In this document: one piece after another, positions 47,870-59,759 of the stretch
Numbering within the stretch: position 1 is the stretch's first letter
Layout: each line of letters starts with the position of its first letter
Source: Aquatica leii
Taxonomy: Eukaryota > Arthropoda > Insecta > Coleoptera > Lampyridae
Assembly: GCA_035610365.1 (NCBI GenBank)
Contig: CM069432.1
Coordinates: 73,474,520 to 73,538,519 of the forward strand
Length of the DNA: 64,000 nucleotides
Direction: 5' to 3'
The notes under the pieces: generated by a model
What the model was told of the DNA's origin: nothing
Seen by the model: the letters and a program-made list of their open reading frames with translations, nothing else
Database searches by the model: none
Position numbers and translations under genes: made by a program

Positions 47870-50480
47870 GAGCTACAGCTGATCTCCGGGGGGAGCTCCT
47901 CTCAAAAAAGACGTTTTGCGGTGACCACTATATCTCTGAACTGGATCCTCTGAAATTAAAAAACCAAACAGATTTCGTTAAAGTAGTGTTGAATCTAGTA
48001 GTTAATCGAAGGAATAAGCAAAATAAAATTTTTTGACAAAATGGCGGTTTCTCAAAAAAAATCGATTTTTGACCAAAATTTCGGCCTTAAATTGTTTATA
48101 AAAAAAATATTTATCGGTGAGAATTACTAAAAAATATATTTAAGAAGCTCGTGTTAAAATTTGAGACTAATCGGTTTAGCCGTTTTCGAGTAATGTTGGT
48201 CACCGACTTTGAAAACGCGTTTAAAGTTTGAAAAGCATTTTACATAGGATAAAAAATTTTTTTTTTAACTTATATGGAGTAATCTATTCCTGGACCATAT
48301 AATACACCATACGCCGCTTCGGCAGCTTCTAATAACTCGAGCTGATGTTGTCTGCGGACCATTCTTCCATCTCGGGTGCTCTCACGCGCTCTGAGATCGG
48401 AAATGTTCACGCGCTGCTCATCTTCTTTTCCGGCATATGAGTGCGCATTGGGCCCAAGTGTAATTCCTATTGCCTTCATATAATACAATAGTGATGCCAT
48501 TCCTTCATTAAATATGCCGGCAGCTATGTATTCAGCGATTTCAACAGTTTTCGAACCGGTCGGAACAATTTTGGGAGAGATTTTCCAAATCAGTTGATTG
48601 TAGCTCTCGTTGTTGTTTTGGTTAAAACCACCCACACATCTTTCTAATAAATTTTCACTGCTGAGATCTGTAAAAATCGGAAGTATAGCCACAGCAACAT
48701 CTTCTGGTAATGGCTCATAATCATGTTCGAAAGTGGATAATTGATTGGCAGCTGCAGCCCTCTGCCAGCTGCACCATGAATCTGGTCCGTCCGGGCACTT
48801 ATCGTGTTGAGGTTTTTCGTCAGTTGAACAATAATGATAATACGTGGCCCAGATAGCATTATACATTTTTTAACGGAATCACAATTTCTCCTTATTGCTA
48901 AGCCATAATAAACTGTCAACTTATCGATCATCTTTCCAGTAAGTTTGCCTTTTCCACTGAGAGTTTTTTTTGTTTTTTTTCCTTTTTTGTTTTCAACTGT
49001 TTCAACATTTTTTTTTGACACAATCTCGAAGTCGCGTGCCCATTCGTTTCTGTACGTGTCCAATACATTCTTTTTTCACAACTTCTTGATCACCGTAAGG
49101 TGCAGCCTTTAAAATTCCCGAGTACGTTTTGGAGTCACCATCTCCGATGTAATTTTTGTACATGACTCCAAGTTTTTCCAATGAACGTTGGAACATTTTG
49201 ACGACTGTTTCTACTTCTATTTTTCCAGAAGAACCAGAATGATTTACAGTGCAAGTATTTTCATGTTCTGCATACCATTCATTATATTCTTTGGTATCGA
49301 GTTTCTTCCTCCAAGTTTCACACAGTTTGCAGTAGGCACTTCTTACAAAAATATCAATGATTTTACCAGAATAGTATCCGATCAATAATGTCACACCGTA
49401 CAAGGAAGTAAACCCTCGATTTTTCCATGTGCCATCGCCAGATACAGTTAATTCTGTCGAATGTTCATCACCTTAATGTTCGGAAGTCAAATTTTTTTCT
49501 TCAGTACAAGCCTGTTGAAAAAGTTTTTTTGTGGCTGTTTTTACACTGCAGTGAATATTATTCATTATTAAATCGTAAGTGGGCTGTGATATAACAGCTC
49601 GCATGTCCATTAATCTACAAAATTTTGCTGCACCTTTTACCCTAATCCGAGGACTCTCATGACAAATAAAAATCGTCGATTTATTTCATAAAAGTGTCCG
49701 ACAAAAGGACTAGAATTTATGTTACGATCTGCACACTTATCACACAGCAAAACAATTTTAGAACCAAGTCTTTGTTCAGAAGCAGTTTGAAACTTAACAT
49801 TTCCGTTACAGATCTTACATTTCACATATTCAGAAATTGCTGCAAACACTGTTATAAAATTTAAAATGCGATACTCAACAGACGGATCACGCGGAACTGA
49901 GATTTCCTCTTGGTCTTTAAATTGTTTCGCCGAGGCACTGAAACTACTTTCATTCGTTTCAGCTGTTTTTGGATTAAAAACATTTTTGCGCTTTTTTGTT
50001 CTCGACTTACGTATGTTAAGAGATTTTCTCATTTCTCTGGAAGACTTCATTTTCACGAAAAAATTACAGAAAAAACGAATTAACGAACTCACAAGTTTAC
50101 TGCTTGGCTTAGCTGCTTATACTGACTACCACTCTTAAATATTTTTCAGTTTGGGGAACGAAAAATAAAAATTTACCTTTCAGGTATAAAAAAACAATAA
50201 CACACTGTTGCTTTACGCATCTAAATACATTAGAAGGGAACATTTACAATAGGCAGGTGCATAAAAGGGACAGCGTTCCAGGTAAGCGCTGCCTCTCCGG
50301 CCTTGTACTTTCAAGCAATCTGAAACGCTTTTTCAAATTTGCGTGTAACTTCGAAAATATTTACCGGAACGATATGAAATTTTCTGTGTGTATTCTTAAA
50401 TATATGTACATTAAGAAAATCAAATTTTAAAAAAAATCGATTTTTTTGAAAATTCTAACTGTATATAACCCCATAAAGAC
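47870..50480 (-). mobile_element. MULE (Mutator-like) DNA transposon, approximate limits
   Basis: The span covers the transposase and the flanking non-coding sequence that appears to belong to it (GACTAATCGGTTTAGCCG-type stretch on the left, CTTCGAAAATATTTACCGG on the right). Possible ends lie further out, where about 20 bp near 47725 (AAAAAAAGCGAATTTTCCAG) resemble the inverted right side near 50494. The match is A-rich and no 9-bp target duplication was confirmed, so the limits are soft. Confidence 0.5.
48270..50092 (-). pseudogene. Mutator-like transposase (MULE)
   Basis: On the minus strand a basic N-terminus (about 50050) leads to a zinc-binding pair (CKICNGN and CDKCADR), then the DDE core. 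The first aspartate is in VSGDGTW (about 49440) and the second in YIGDGDSKTY (about 49140), followed by KKECIGHVQKRMG. The glutamate is in FNQNNNESYNQLIW (about 48610). A C-terminal tail ends at 48270. The pattern matches the Mutator-like transposase domain frequent in insect genomes. The gene is nearly full length but split over three frames, with about two frameshifts and one stop just before the first aspartate. Confidence 0.88.
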
Positions 50481-50494
50481 CGGAAAATGCGTTT

Positions 50495-51605
50495 TTTTTT
50501 TGAATAGTTGAAATACTTTGCATTTTGCTAATAAAGCAATAATAAAAGTGTATTTCTTTAATTTATTACTTTTAACCGGAAACCACGGATTTTTGTTTTG
50601 TGTGAATTGATATTTGTTATTAATAAAGCTACTACAGAGACGATTTTTTCTTACCCTCATTGCTGATTTACAATAAACGTAAAATAATATTATTTGCATA
50701 TGTGTAGACGCTCAAAAATACTAGCATAGTATGATTCAACTGATATGTTACGATCAACTTAATTGTATTGTTTTCATTTCAATAAAACTGTAATGTGGTG
50801 TTTTTATAGTCTTCTGAGGTATATTATTTCAACCTTCAGCAACGGCTTCACAAATTAATAAAAAAAAATTTACAGTACTTGTTTGCATTTTTCCAAAATT
50901 ACGTACGACAAATATACCGTTTCATTTATAACGCGTCGTGCAACTCTTACCGCTTCATAATTACTGAATTGAAATCATCGCGGGCAGTGATGCCAGGTAA
51001 ACGATTATGCAAAGCGCCGATAGACATAAAAATCGCCCAGAATTCCAAAAGTAACCTCATTGGTAATGACGTCATATTAAATCACGAAATTTGAGTAAAT
51101 ATTCTGAGTTAATTCTGAAGTTTTTCTTTACTTATCAAATGTCGTAGTCTATTACAAAATTAATTTTTAGACAACAAATATTTGCGCAGAAAATCACTTT
51201 TAAATATGTGCTAACTACCAAAAGTAATTTAAAAGATAGGGCACGCATCTGTACATAAATGAATTTTCATCGGTATTTATTTAGAATGATACTGAACTGC
51301 ATAAACGATACAAGTTCAGAATTATTGAACATAATAATAATACTATATGATATGACCGTAACCATCAGTGGTTACCAGAACTTTTTTTTAATGTTTAAAG
51401 GGTTTAGTTTTTACAACTGTCGAATGTATTTTTATTTATTAGTTTTCTGTTCACTTAGATTCGATCAGAAATTGATTTGTACTTAAGCTAGATTAAACTG
51501 AAAATATAGTGTACTGGCACCTAATATTATAAAAAATACTGACAATGTTTAGTTTCAGACAATTTAGTAAAATCGTTCAAAAATAAATATAAAAACTCTC
51601 AAACA
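50495..51605. other. Non-coding DNA
   Basis: No gene or repeat supported. Confidence 0.45.
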
Positions 51606-51607
51606 TA

Positions 51608-52240
51608 TACAGGGCCTTCATTAAAACCATTTCCCACGTGATCTATGAGTTGAGCGAGGAGTTGAGCATCAATATAGTTTTGGTTGGTAGTGTTACCACA
51701 GGTGTTACCGTTTAGTAACATTTTTTGACATTCTCGTTTGACGTTTTGTTAACATCGGGTATTATTTTTTGTCGTTTTCCTTATTCTATATTTTTTATAT
51801 TCTAAAATAGTTATAATTATAACTATTCAGCACTTTTTGTGTTTCTGTTGGTAAGTACTGAAAATTGCTGTAATTTTGAAGTCTAATTTTTGTAATTTTA
51901 TATTAGGTAATAACATTTTACGATGTTTACTATTGAACAAGTAACCGTGACTGTAATGACGCATTTTCAAACTGAGAAGTGATACTCGCAATCCTGATCA
52001 AATTTGGTCGAATTCTCTTCAAAGTTGCATCAATAAATTCAACGAATATTTTCCAGAAGGAAACTACTTACGATGCTTTTCGACGACGTAAACAAGTTTT
52101 AATTTATAGGTTTTTAAATGAGAATTGCATTTGCAAGGGGAAACTTACAGGAAGGCCTACTGTACTTACTGCACCTGTTATCAAAGAAATTCGCGATCGC
52201 ATGAAACAAAGTCCTAATAAAACGATGAAAAAATGATTTG
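51608..52240 (+). mobile_element. 5' fragment of a DUF4817-type Tc1/mariner element
   Basis: The left tip ACAGGGCCTTCATTAAAACC looks like the end of a known type of insect mariner-like element. A transposase N-terminus starts near 51924 (MFTIEQVTVTVMTHFQT) and, after frame changes, ends in GRPTVLTAPVIKEIRDRMKQ (about 52155-52214). No catalytic domain or right end follows, so the element is truncated. Confidence 0.6.
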
Positions 52241-53220
52241 CAGACAACAGGTATAAAGTTAATTTTCGATGCAACTTTAAGTTCTCTAACTTCATACTGT
52301 TACCTAATAATACCATAAGTTCTGATAAGTGATCGACAGTTTGAATACTGGCATGGATAGCAACATATATACTACTAATTTTAGCTCCATGATCTTGATA
52401 TCATTATTAACAATATGTTGATTCCCATTTGAGTTAATGTTGAAGTGATTTGTCCCTGTATTACAATTACCGATTTTCTTTGATGAATAATACTTTTTTT
52501 GTGTCGTAATAAATAAAATTAATTTTATGTGCTCGCAGAAATACATTGCACAATTTACAGTAACCCTTGGTATTATCGTTAGGATCGCACTTTAGCTATC
52601 CCGAACAATAAAAACTAGTTATTGAAGAACGTAAATACTTAAAAGAATGTAACCTTTAAATGGTGGTAATAATTTCCACTCGGCCTTATATTTTTTCTTG
52701 TATTTTGCCTATTTGCTTATTATAAGGTGGCATACAGAAAACTCAATTTATTGTTAACAAAACAATTGAAATCAAAACTGGTTACTGCATATTGCCAACT
52801 TTTTATTTTGTAATCGAAGAATCATTCGAAAGCCTGTGTGTTTTTTTAATTTTTACAGTTCAAGCTTTAAATAACGAAACGCCCAAAATTGTATCTATAA
52901 AAATATAAATTGCCCAAATTGGCACTAGGCACCAAAACTGAAAGATCCAGCGCAAAATTAGTGTAAGCGCGCGAGCTCTTTCGCATGTTAAAACTACATA
53001 TCAAATCTCGTAGTGGGGGTCACGAGTTCACGTTAGAATGCTCTGCTACTCAAATAATTCTAGCCCCAACATAAAGAAATTACCTATTTAATATACGTTG
53101 CTTTGAATGATGGCTATATTAAATTAATGTTTTAGAGTAATAAAAAGTATATGATACTAATATATTATTAGATATAAATATTTTAATTCATATTAATTAG
53201 TACCGTTTTTTTTTGTTTTA
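52241..53220. other. Non-coding DNA
   Basis: No supported feature. Two minus-strand frames (52104-52546) do not resemble known proteins. Confidence 0.45.
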
Positions 53221-53224
53221 ATAA

Positions 53225-53420
53225 ACGTCTGGGAGGCTTCCCTTATGGACCAGCCACCATTGCATAAGAATCACGAGAGTTGGCTTTAATAAGTTTCTTA
53301 ATCAATTTACGATATTCTTTTAAGGATTCATTAAAATTAATACATGTTTATGATAAAGATAGTTATACAGTTTACATTTAAATTGATTCAGAAACCAAGG
53401 TATAGTATTATCCTCGCCAG
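53225..53420 (-). pseudogene. Short LINE ORF2 fragment (endonuclease-RT linker)
   Basis: The minus strand reads IPWFLNQFKCKLYNYLYHKH and then, in another frame, SLKEYRKLIKKLIKANSRDS. The pattern PWF, KL, EYR-LI--LI matches the linker between endonuclease and reverse transcriptase in LINEs. Nothing else of the element is visible. Confidence 0.4.
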
Positions 53421-55332
53421 GAATGTTTACCCCTACGTCATTAATGTCTAAAACTAGCTATCCGATTTGTTTATATTGTCTTCTCATATAAATCAGTGAA
53501 GTAAATAAGGATGGTGAACATTCGCAGTGCATTTGACGAAATCGACATACGGTATTGAATGAGCAAATGTAGTAGAAAAAGTAAACCTATAAACACGTAT
53601 CAATTTGTTTTATATTCATATGAATTGAATTCTTATTTGACTAATGTAGTACCAGTGTACATAACCTCGAAACTCGTGTTGTTTGTTTATCCTTTGACTG
53701 TTTTCATAACCTGCAAACTAACTATGACAAAAGTAACGTACCAAACACCTGTTACATTTCAAGGATATTGTTATCATTACGATAATAAAATTAAGGTTCT
53801 CTAATTTTTACAAAATAAATCACAACAAATAAGTAATTGCATTTTGGAATTATACGGGTTTTGTTTAAATGTTTACTTGAAACTGAAAACTAAAATACCA
53901 ACTGTGCTGCCATCTCAGGGTATCTTTTCTAATCAGAATTTAATTCATTATTACGGAAATATTTGACTCATGTGTTTTATATTACACCATATGATTGTAA
54001 GTGATGATGTAGGAGTAAACACTCCTGGCGAGCATAATATGTAATATTTATAGTCTGATTCTAACAAAGGAAGCTTTCGACTACATAAAATCGTACTTAA
54101 ATATTTTGATGCTATTGTCATATGAACTTGAGTATAACAATCATGTGTAAAATTAATCCTTGTTTGCATATTGATATTTTATTGGAAAAAGCTAAAAACA
54201 AAGGTTTGTATTGAAAACGCACAAGTCTGAGAAATAAGGTTCGTCATAAAAAAGCACTTAGACATTGAAGAACGATACTACAATAAATTATAGCGTTCTT
54301 ATTTTTATTCTTTAATTTATATTGTTTGGTTCGCCTTTGCCACTTGATTCAGCTAAAAATTTTAAACTAAATAAATTGTTTTTATGCATACGAATATGAA
54401 TATATGATTTCCATAATCACGCAATTTTGTTGAATTCATAATGAAAAAGCTTGGTTACTAATTTTCTATTTTTATTTAACATCCAAACTTTTGCCATCGG
54501 TATATAACACATACAGTTTATATTGCGGTGTAACATGAACTAAATGACTTAAATCTAGTTTAATTAGTTAATGTTAACCTACTTTGTTGTAACCTAAAGC
54601 AACACATTTGGAAATAATGTATACCTATACCGTATGTCTTCTTTTGATTTTTAGCATAGGATATCGAGTGCTAGTGTTGAATTTCCAATCATATTTTCTA
54701 TTATTACTTTAAAAGTTGTAGATGAAAATGTTTACTTTATTTTTAATACATTTTATTTTTAAGTATTTTCAGTTAGACATAAAGGTTTCACCATGAATCA
54801 TAATAATTTTTTTGAAAACGGACATGTAGTTAAAGACTCCTTAGCGGCAGCAAATAATGATCAGTGTTTGGAAAAAGTTCGTAGTTTTTCCGACTTCTGT
54901 TCTATTTCGTTCACAAATGACATACGATTTTGATCAAAATTCAAAGAGTTCACAGTCAGATAACGCAGAATGCGATAAATCACATAAACTATATGCAAAA
55001 ATCCGTTTTTTTGTGTATATCTAAAGAGACACAACTATTATCAGGTTTAACCAAATAACGTTATCTTCGCATAATTATTTTATTCAAAACAATAAATTGA
55101 ACTTCGCGAAATATTATGATTACTTAAAAAAAAACTCCGTCTGTTTCAACTTAATGCTATTCTTGTCTTGGATTTTGATTTGGCGACTAGTTCTATCGCA
55201 ACAATAACGCAAGTTAATACTGTTACGGCTATAGCTTCCGCGATGAAATCTCTTGTATTTTTTGACCGTCAGCAAATGTACTGTTGAATCTACCTATTCC
55301 GTTTAGAAAAAACTGCTTTTAGGTTCAAAGCA
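53421..55332. other. Non-coding DNA
   Basis: No gene supported. At 54775 a ~23-bp string (AGACATAAAGGTTTCACCAT) recurs in direct orientation at 59707. Confidence 0.4.
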
Positions 55333-55599
55333 TCATTGACATTGACATGTATCGAATAATTTATAAATCGTTTTTATAATCAATGTTTTTAGAAAACTTG
55401 TTAACTTGTTTGTTAAATAAATTATTAGCTTTACTTGTTTATCTAGATCTGGTAACGTTTTTGTGATTTGTAATATGCGGTACAAAAGGTCTTCAAGAAT
55501 TTTCCAGTCACCACTTGATAGTTGTTGACATAAGAGGGTTTCAAATTCATGAACTTGTTTATCAAACTTATAAACTTCATTATTTGTAGTGTGAATCAC
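55333..55599 (-). other. Unrecognised 88-codon open frame
   Basis: The frame has balanced, protein-like composition (VHEFETLLCQQLSSGDWKIL, then DLLYRILQITKTLPDLDKQV) and could be a coding remnant. I know no family for it. A possible continuation downstream on the minus strand lies in other frames. Confidence 0.25.
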
Positions 55600-56004
55600 A
55601 TTTCGTAGGAGGGTTAACTTGCCTTTTTATAAATTTGTTTAACTCCCTGAGTTTGAAAGTAATGTCTGATTTTTATGAAATTAGGGATTAAGTTGTTCGA
55701 TCTACATCGTTTTAAAAATGTTAGATTACATACAGTTGAGCTGAATAAACAAAGTCCCTGATGAGGCGTGGCTGGTGTCACTCTAATCTTAAAGGTACAC
55801 TCAAATTAAAAAGTATTTTGGTGGGAAATTCAAATTATTCATAGGTTACCTGTGTAAATAATCATTAGCTTGTTGAAGTTTGATGTTATTTCAGATAAAC
55901 ACTATGACTTTATGATTATTAAAATAATTTGTAATTACACATTTACTTTTCTAAAAGATGAGGTATGGCATTACAAAATATTACATACATATTTCTGAAA
56001 GTAA

Positions 56005-56150
56005 TTCTAAAATAGTATATTATTATACAAGTTACATAAGAAAGGCTATTCGTACAATTCGAGCACTCCTCGCTTCGCTCGTCGTGCTCTAAACTACTCA
56101 TGCAATAATAGCCTCTTATGTAACGTGTGTAATATACTATTTTTTCGACT
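56005..56150. repeat. Hairpin at the left of the Crypton
   Basis: Arms of about 42 bp (AAAATAGTATATTATTATAC ... GGCTATT, and AATAGCC ... AATATACTATTTT) flank a second small hairpin with CGAGCACTCC and its inverse. It may be part of the Crypton or of a separate palindromic insert. Confidence 0.6.
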
Positions 56151-57668
56151 TTACATTTTAAATTAATTAATAAAATAAATCCAGGTTTGAATCTTGACAT
56201 TTAGGAATTTTTTTTTACAATTGGTATTACTGATAGATTGACATCAATTTTCAAAAATTGAAATTTAAAAGTTTGAATTTTCAATTGAAAGTAAAAACTA
56301 AGAATGGAAAATGAAATTGATTGTACTCCTCCTGAAGTACGGGAAGTGGCAGAGGATGCCACAAAGAATTTATTGCCTGTTAAATCAAAAGCAGTGTACG
56401 AAAAAGAATATGTTCGTTTTAACAAGTGGTGCAAGAATAGTTCGGTTCGAACAATTACAGAAAATTCTTTGTTAGCTTACTTTGTTGAAATGCAGAAGAC
56501 AAAAAAACCTACATCAATGTGGACAGTTTATAGTATGCTACGCACTTGTCTAAATTTAAATAAAAATGTTGATATTTCCAAATATCATAAATTACAAGCA
56601 TTTTTGAAACGTAATTCTACTGGTTGTCAACCCAAAAAATCAAAAATACTGGATGATTCCCAAATAAATAAGTTTTTAAATGAAGCAAATGACCAATGCT
56701 ATTTAGGAATCAAAGTATGTAATAAAAATAAAAATTATAATTTTCACTCTCCTTTGCCTTAGGTTATTTTAATAATGGGATATTCTGGTGCCATGCGACG
56801 TGATGAGTTAACTCAAATGGTAATAGATGATATTCAGTTTAAAGAAGATAGTATTCACGTATAAATACCTAAAACCAAAAATAACGTCTCTCGTCTTTTC
56901 GTAATTACAAAGCAAACCTGGATTTCAATTATTCAAAAATATGTTGCACTTCGCCCTTTTAACGTGTCTTCCAAACGGTTTTTCTTGACATATCGAAATG
57001 GACGTTGTATCACAAGTCCCGTTGGAATTAATAAAATCGGTCAAGTGCCACGGGTAATTGCTCAATTTCTGCAGTTGCCTAATCCAAGCCTATATACTGG
57101 CCACTGTTTTTGACGATCCAGCGCCACACATTTAGCTGACTGTGGTGGAGATCTATTAACGATTAAAAGACATGGCGGATGGAAGTCATCGGCGGTCGCA
57201 GAAGGTTACGTGGAAACAAGTCTGTTGAATAAAGTTGCGGTTTCGAATCTCTTGTCTTCCAATTCTACTGTGACAGGACCACATACTTCGGCTACAGCAA
57301 CTGTAACAGGTACGTCATCAAAAGTGTCGATGAATGAGAATTTACAACACACTGTTGTAAATGAGACAATCCCAGGTATATGCATTAATGCACAAGACAA
57401 CGTAACAATAAATTTAAAATTCAATAATTGTAATAATTGTAATTTAAATCAAAATAAATCCGTTTTTCTCTAATTACTTTTTCAATTCAAAGATGCAAAC
57501 AAAAATAGTATAAAATGTCAGGTTATGATGTTAAGAATGTAGACACAAAGTTCATTCAAATACCAACTTGAAAATGCATAACAGTATCGTTATATACTTT
57601 TAGTGACTTTATAACGATACTGGTATTGGTGTCGTTATAGACTTATTACGGTTGTAAAGTCGAAAAAT
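56140..57668 (+). mobile_element. Crypton (tyrosine-recombinase transposon), provisional limits
   Basis: A tyrosine recombinase gene is bracketed by a 15-bp inverted pair, TTTTTCGACTTTACA (56141) and TGTAAAGTCGAAAAA (57653). Cryptons are not expected to have inverted ends, so these may be incidental or mark recombination sites. It lies within the Tc1/mariner element. Confidence 0.55.
56304..57473 (+). pseudogene. Crypton tyrosine recombinase, one intron, two nonsense changes
   Basis: Exon 1 (56304-56714) encodes a SAM-like core-binding domain (YEKEYVRFNKWC, MWTVYSMLRTCL). It ends at a GTATGT donor; a 48-base intron (56715-56762, ending TGCCTTAG) keeps the frame. Exon 2 (56763-57473) carries the catalytic domain: R in GAMRRDEL, K in IPKTKN, the H-xx-R box as GHCF then RSSAT, the H/W position in RHGGWKSS and the nucleophile Y in EGYVETS. 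The tail FNNCNNCNLN is typical of animal Cryptons. Two in-frame stops interrupt exon 2: TAA at 56862 and TGA at 57111, the latter at the first R of the usual FRRSSAT. No frameshift was seen. Total about 374 codons. Confidence 0.88.
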
Positions 57669-57712
57669 TACTTATTTACATCGAAAAACACAATCATAAA
57701 AAAAATAAAGCA

Positions 57713-58002
57713 ACGTTTGTTTGAATGTATTAAACAATGTTGCTTGATGCGAAGTAATAACATTCTGCTGAACTTTCATTGTTTATTATTTTAAAATGAA
57801 TATACACAACGTTTCGATTGCTGTGGTATCTGCAATAGTCATCAGGTGAATACTAACAAACTTAGAAACTACTGGAGCTTATATACTAAAGACATGTTCG
57901 ATGAAGCGTTCAAGCGTACAAAATCAATTTAGCATAACAAATCTGTTCAAATCTGGTCAAAATAATAAACAATGAAAGTTCAGCAGAATGTTATTACTTC
58001 GC
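57713..58002 (-). mobile_element. 290-bp hammerhead-bearing insert with 12-bp TSD
   Basis: Perfect 12-bp repeats AAAAATAAAGCA (57701-57712 and 58003-58014) flank it. Two identical 44-bp inverted arms (57749-57792 and 57959-58002, ending GCGAAGTAATAACATTC) enclose a 166-bp spacer with a hammerhead motif on the minus strand. A 36-base unique tip lies outside the left arm. It landed directly beyond the stop codon of the Tc1/mariner transposase. Confidence 0.8.
57809..57846 (-). ncRNA. Hammerhead ribozyme motif
   Basis: On the minus strand CTGATGA (57845-57839), a stem II of ATTGC paired with GCAAT around a 10-base loop, GAAAC (57815-57811) and GTT as cleavage triplet are in order. Stem III is minimal, as in PLE hammerheads. 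Confidence 0.7.
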
Positions 58003-58016
58003 AAAAATAAAGCACT

Positions 58017-59190
58017 TCAATCACTGTCTCTTTCGTCTTCTTCACTACAATTTTCATCGTCGGATGATCCTGTGTTCACCATAAACGACAGGTTTTCCAC
58101 CGTTACATCCAGCAATCCATAACGTTGCCACATTTCTTACTCCAAGTGATTTACATGTCGACCATGTTTGTCCCAGTCCGATGCAGTTACATCAGAAAAT
58201 GCTTTTCTCACTAAGGCTTCTATCTCTAGACCACTCTGTGTAACATTATTCATAGCGATCTTATGTTTCACTAAACATGCAATGGTACGGTGGCAAACGT
58301 AACACTGTATGCCAGTGTTTTTTAAGAAGTTCGTCTACGTAATATGTCTTCGTATAACTAAATTGCTTCACTAACATTATTAGTTCTGCTTTACGCATTT
58401 CATTTGTTGCTGTTACTCCATTATTTTCGAATGCTTTCCTGATGTTCTGCTTGTGTTGGAGGTTTATTAATTTGTACACTGTGATAAGGTGCATTATCCA
58501 TGACAACAATACCATTAGGAGGCCAGTTTGGAATTAATTGTTTTTCCATCCACTGCATAAAGTTGGTATGGTTCATGTCGTTGTGATTATCACCGGACTT
58601 AGTTTTAGATTTAAAGATTAAAGGCCATTATTAACAAATCCTCATCTAAATATGTGATTGTTTTTTGTTTTCGCCTAAAGCATCATTTTCTCGCAACTTG
58701 CGTAAATAACGAGAACGCCAAGCAATAATATCGTCACGTTCCATCAATAATTTTCTTTTATTGTGGCATTTCTTATATTTAACACCAATTTGTAACAAAT
58801 ACTTTCTTAGTGCTCCCCCTTTGTTATTAATCTTTTCTTTCATTTTTGCAACTAAAATTTTCATGTTTGGAACTTTTTTATCAACCGTGTAAACTTCATG
58901 GACAGTTCTTTTTAAAATGTAAGTAACAATTATCCAACGTTATTTTAGTTGCACCACCACTTTTTTTCTTCGAGGGAGATCTTAAAATACCGTCACTGCT
59001 CGTCATCGTTTTACTCCGGATTTTTTTAATAAAGGTGGTTGATTTGCCCGTTGCAGCAGCAGCTTAGTTCGGTTGCTATCTCTAAAGGGAAAGTCCATAC
59101 GGCCGCAGCTTTCTGTTTATCGAAAAACCACACATTTTTAATAATGTTTCTGGCTTCGGAATGAATGGTTTTCTTCGACTTAGATTCCAT
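58017..59190 (-). pseudogene. Tc1/mariner-type DDE transposase, decayed
   Basis: It starts MESKSKKTIHSEARNIIK at 59190 and ends EEDERDSD at 58017, the usual first and last residues of this insect family, so both termini are present. Between them are readable blocks in changing frames: SPSKKKSGGATK, RDDIIAWRSRYLRKLRENDA, TNFMQWMEKQLIPNWPPNGI with VVMDNAPYHSVQINKPPTQ (second catalytic D), and YYVDELLKKHWHTVLRLPPY followed by HC (lead-in to the last acidic residue, now unclear). The first catalytic block is missing, so a deletion accompanies several frameshifts. It belongs to the 55733-59643 element. Confidence 0.85.
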
Positions 59191-59759
59191 GTTGGTAAAT
59201 AACAGCTGAAACAATACAGAAAGTAAGTAATGTAAAAATCTTCATAGAAATTAGTTATTGTTTGTAGAATAAATACTGGAATTAAATACAGATCTTTAAA
59301 TAGTGAATACAGAGTAATAACAACGGTAATAATTGATGTTGAGGTTATGCTACAAAAATTTGGGTTATACTTAAAAAACGTTTATAGATACACATACCTT
59401 GTTCACAAATAATGCGGCATTTAAAAGAGTCTTGATAAAGACTAGTTGAATAACGGCGAATTTTTAAGTAAAACAGCAGGTAAAGATGTAAACAAACGCG
59501 AGGCATACAGGAAATTTTGATTGTAATTTAATTTTTCAAGCGGTCGGTACTTTCTAATTGTGATTGGTTGAAACATTTACCGCTTTAAAATTTTAAAGTT
59601 AGTTGACATATTTTCCGGGGACTTTGTTTACTTCGGCGCTCTGTAGTTGGTTTTTTCTTCTTTGTTTAAAATAATTTGACATTTTGTAAAACAGCTTTCC
59701 CATATAAGACATAAAGGTTTTACCATGAAGAATAATATTTTGTTAGAGTTAATCGTGTA

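Larger units (their letters stand above)
55733..59643 (-). mobile_element. Tc1/mariner-type element enlarged by nested insertions
   Basis: The inverted ends (left CAGTTGAGCTGAATAAACAA and AGTCCC, right inverted CAGAGCGCCGAAGTAAACAA and AGTCCC) are each flanked by TA (55731-55732 and 59644-59645). The element's own transposase is on the minus strand at 58017-59190. Between the left end and that gene lie a Crypton (56140-57668) and a ribozyme-bearing insert (57713-58002), which account for much of its 3.9 kb. Confidence 0.75.

Noticed and set aside
48644-49388. Extra overlapping frames in the MULE region
   Set aside because: These are pieces of the same broken transposase or antisense shadows, not separate genes.
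56201-56434. 77-codon minus-strand open frame
   Set aside because: It lies opposite the Crypton first exon, which has clear family motifs.
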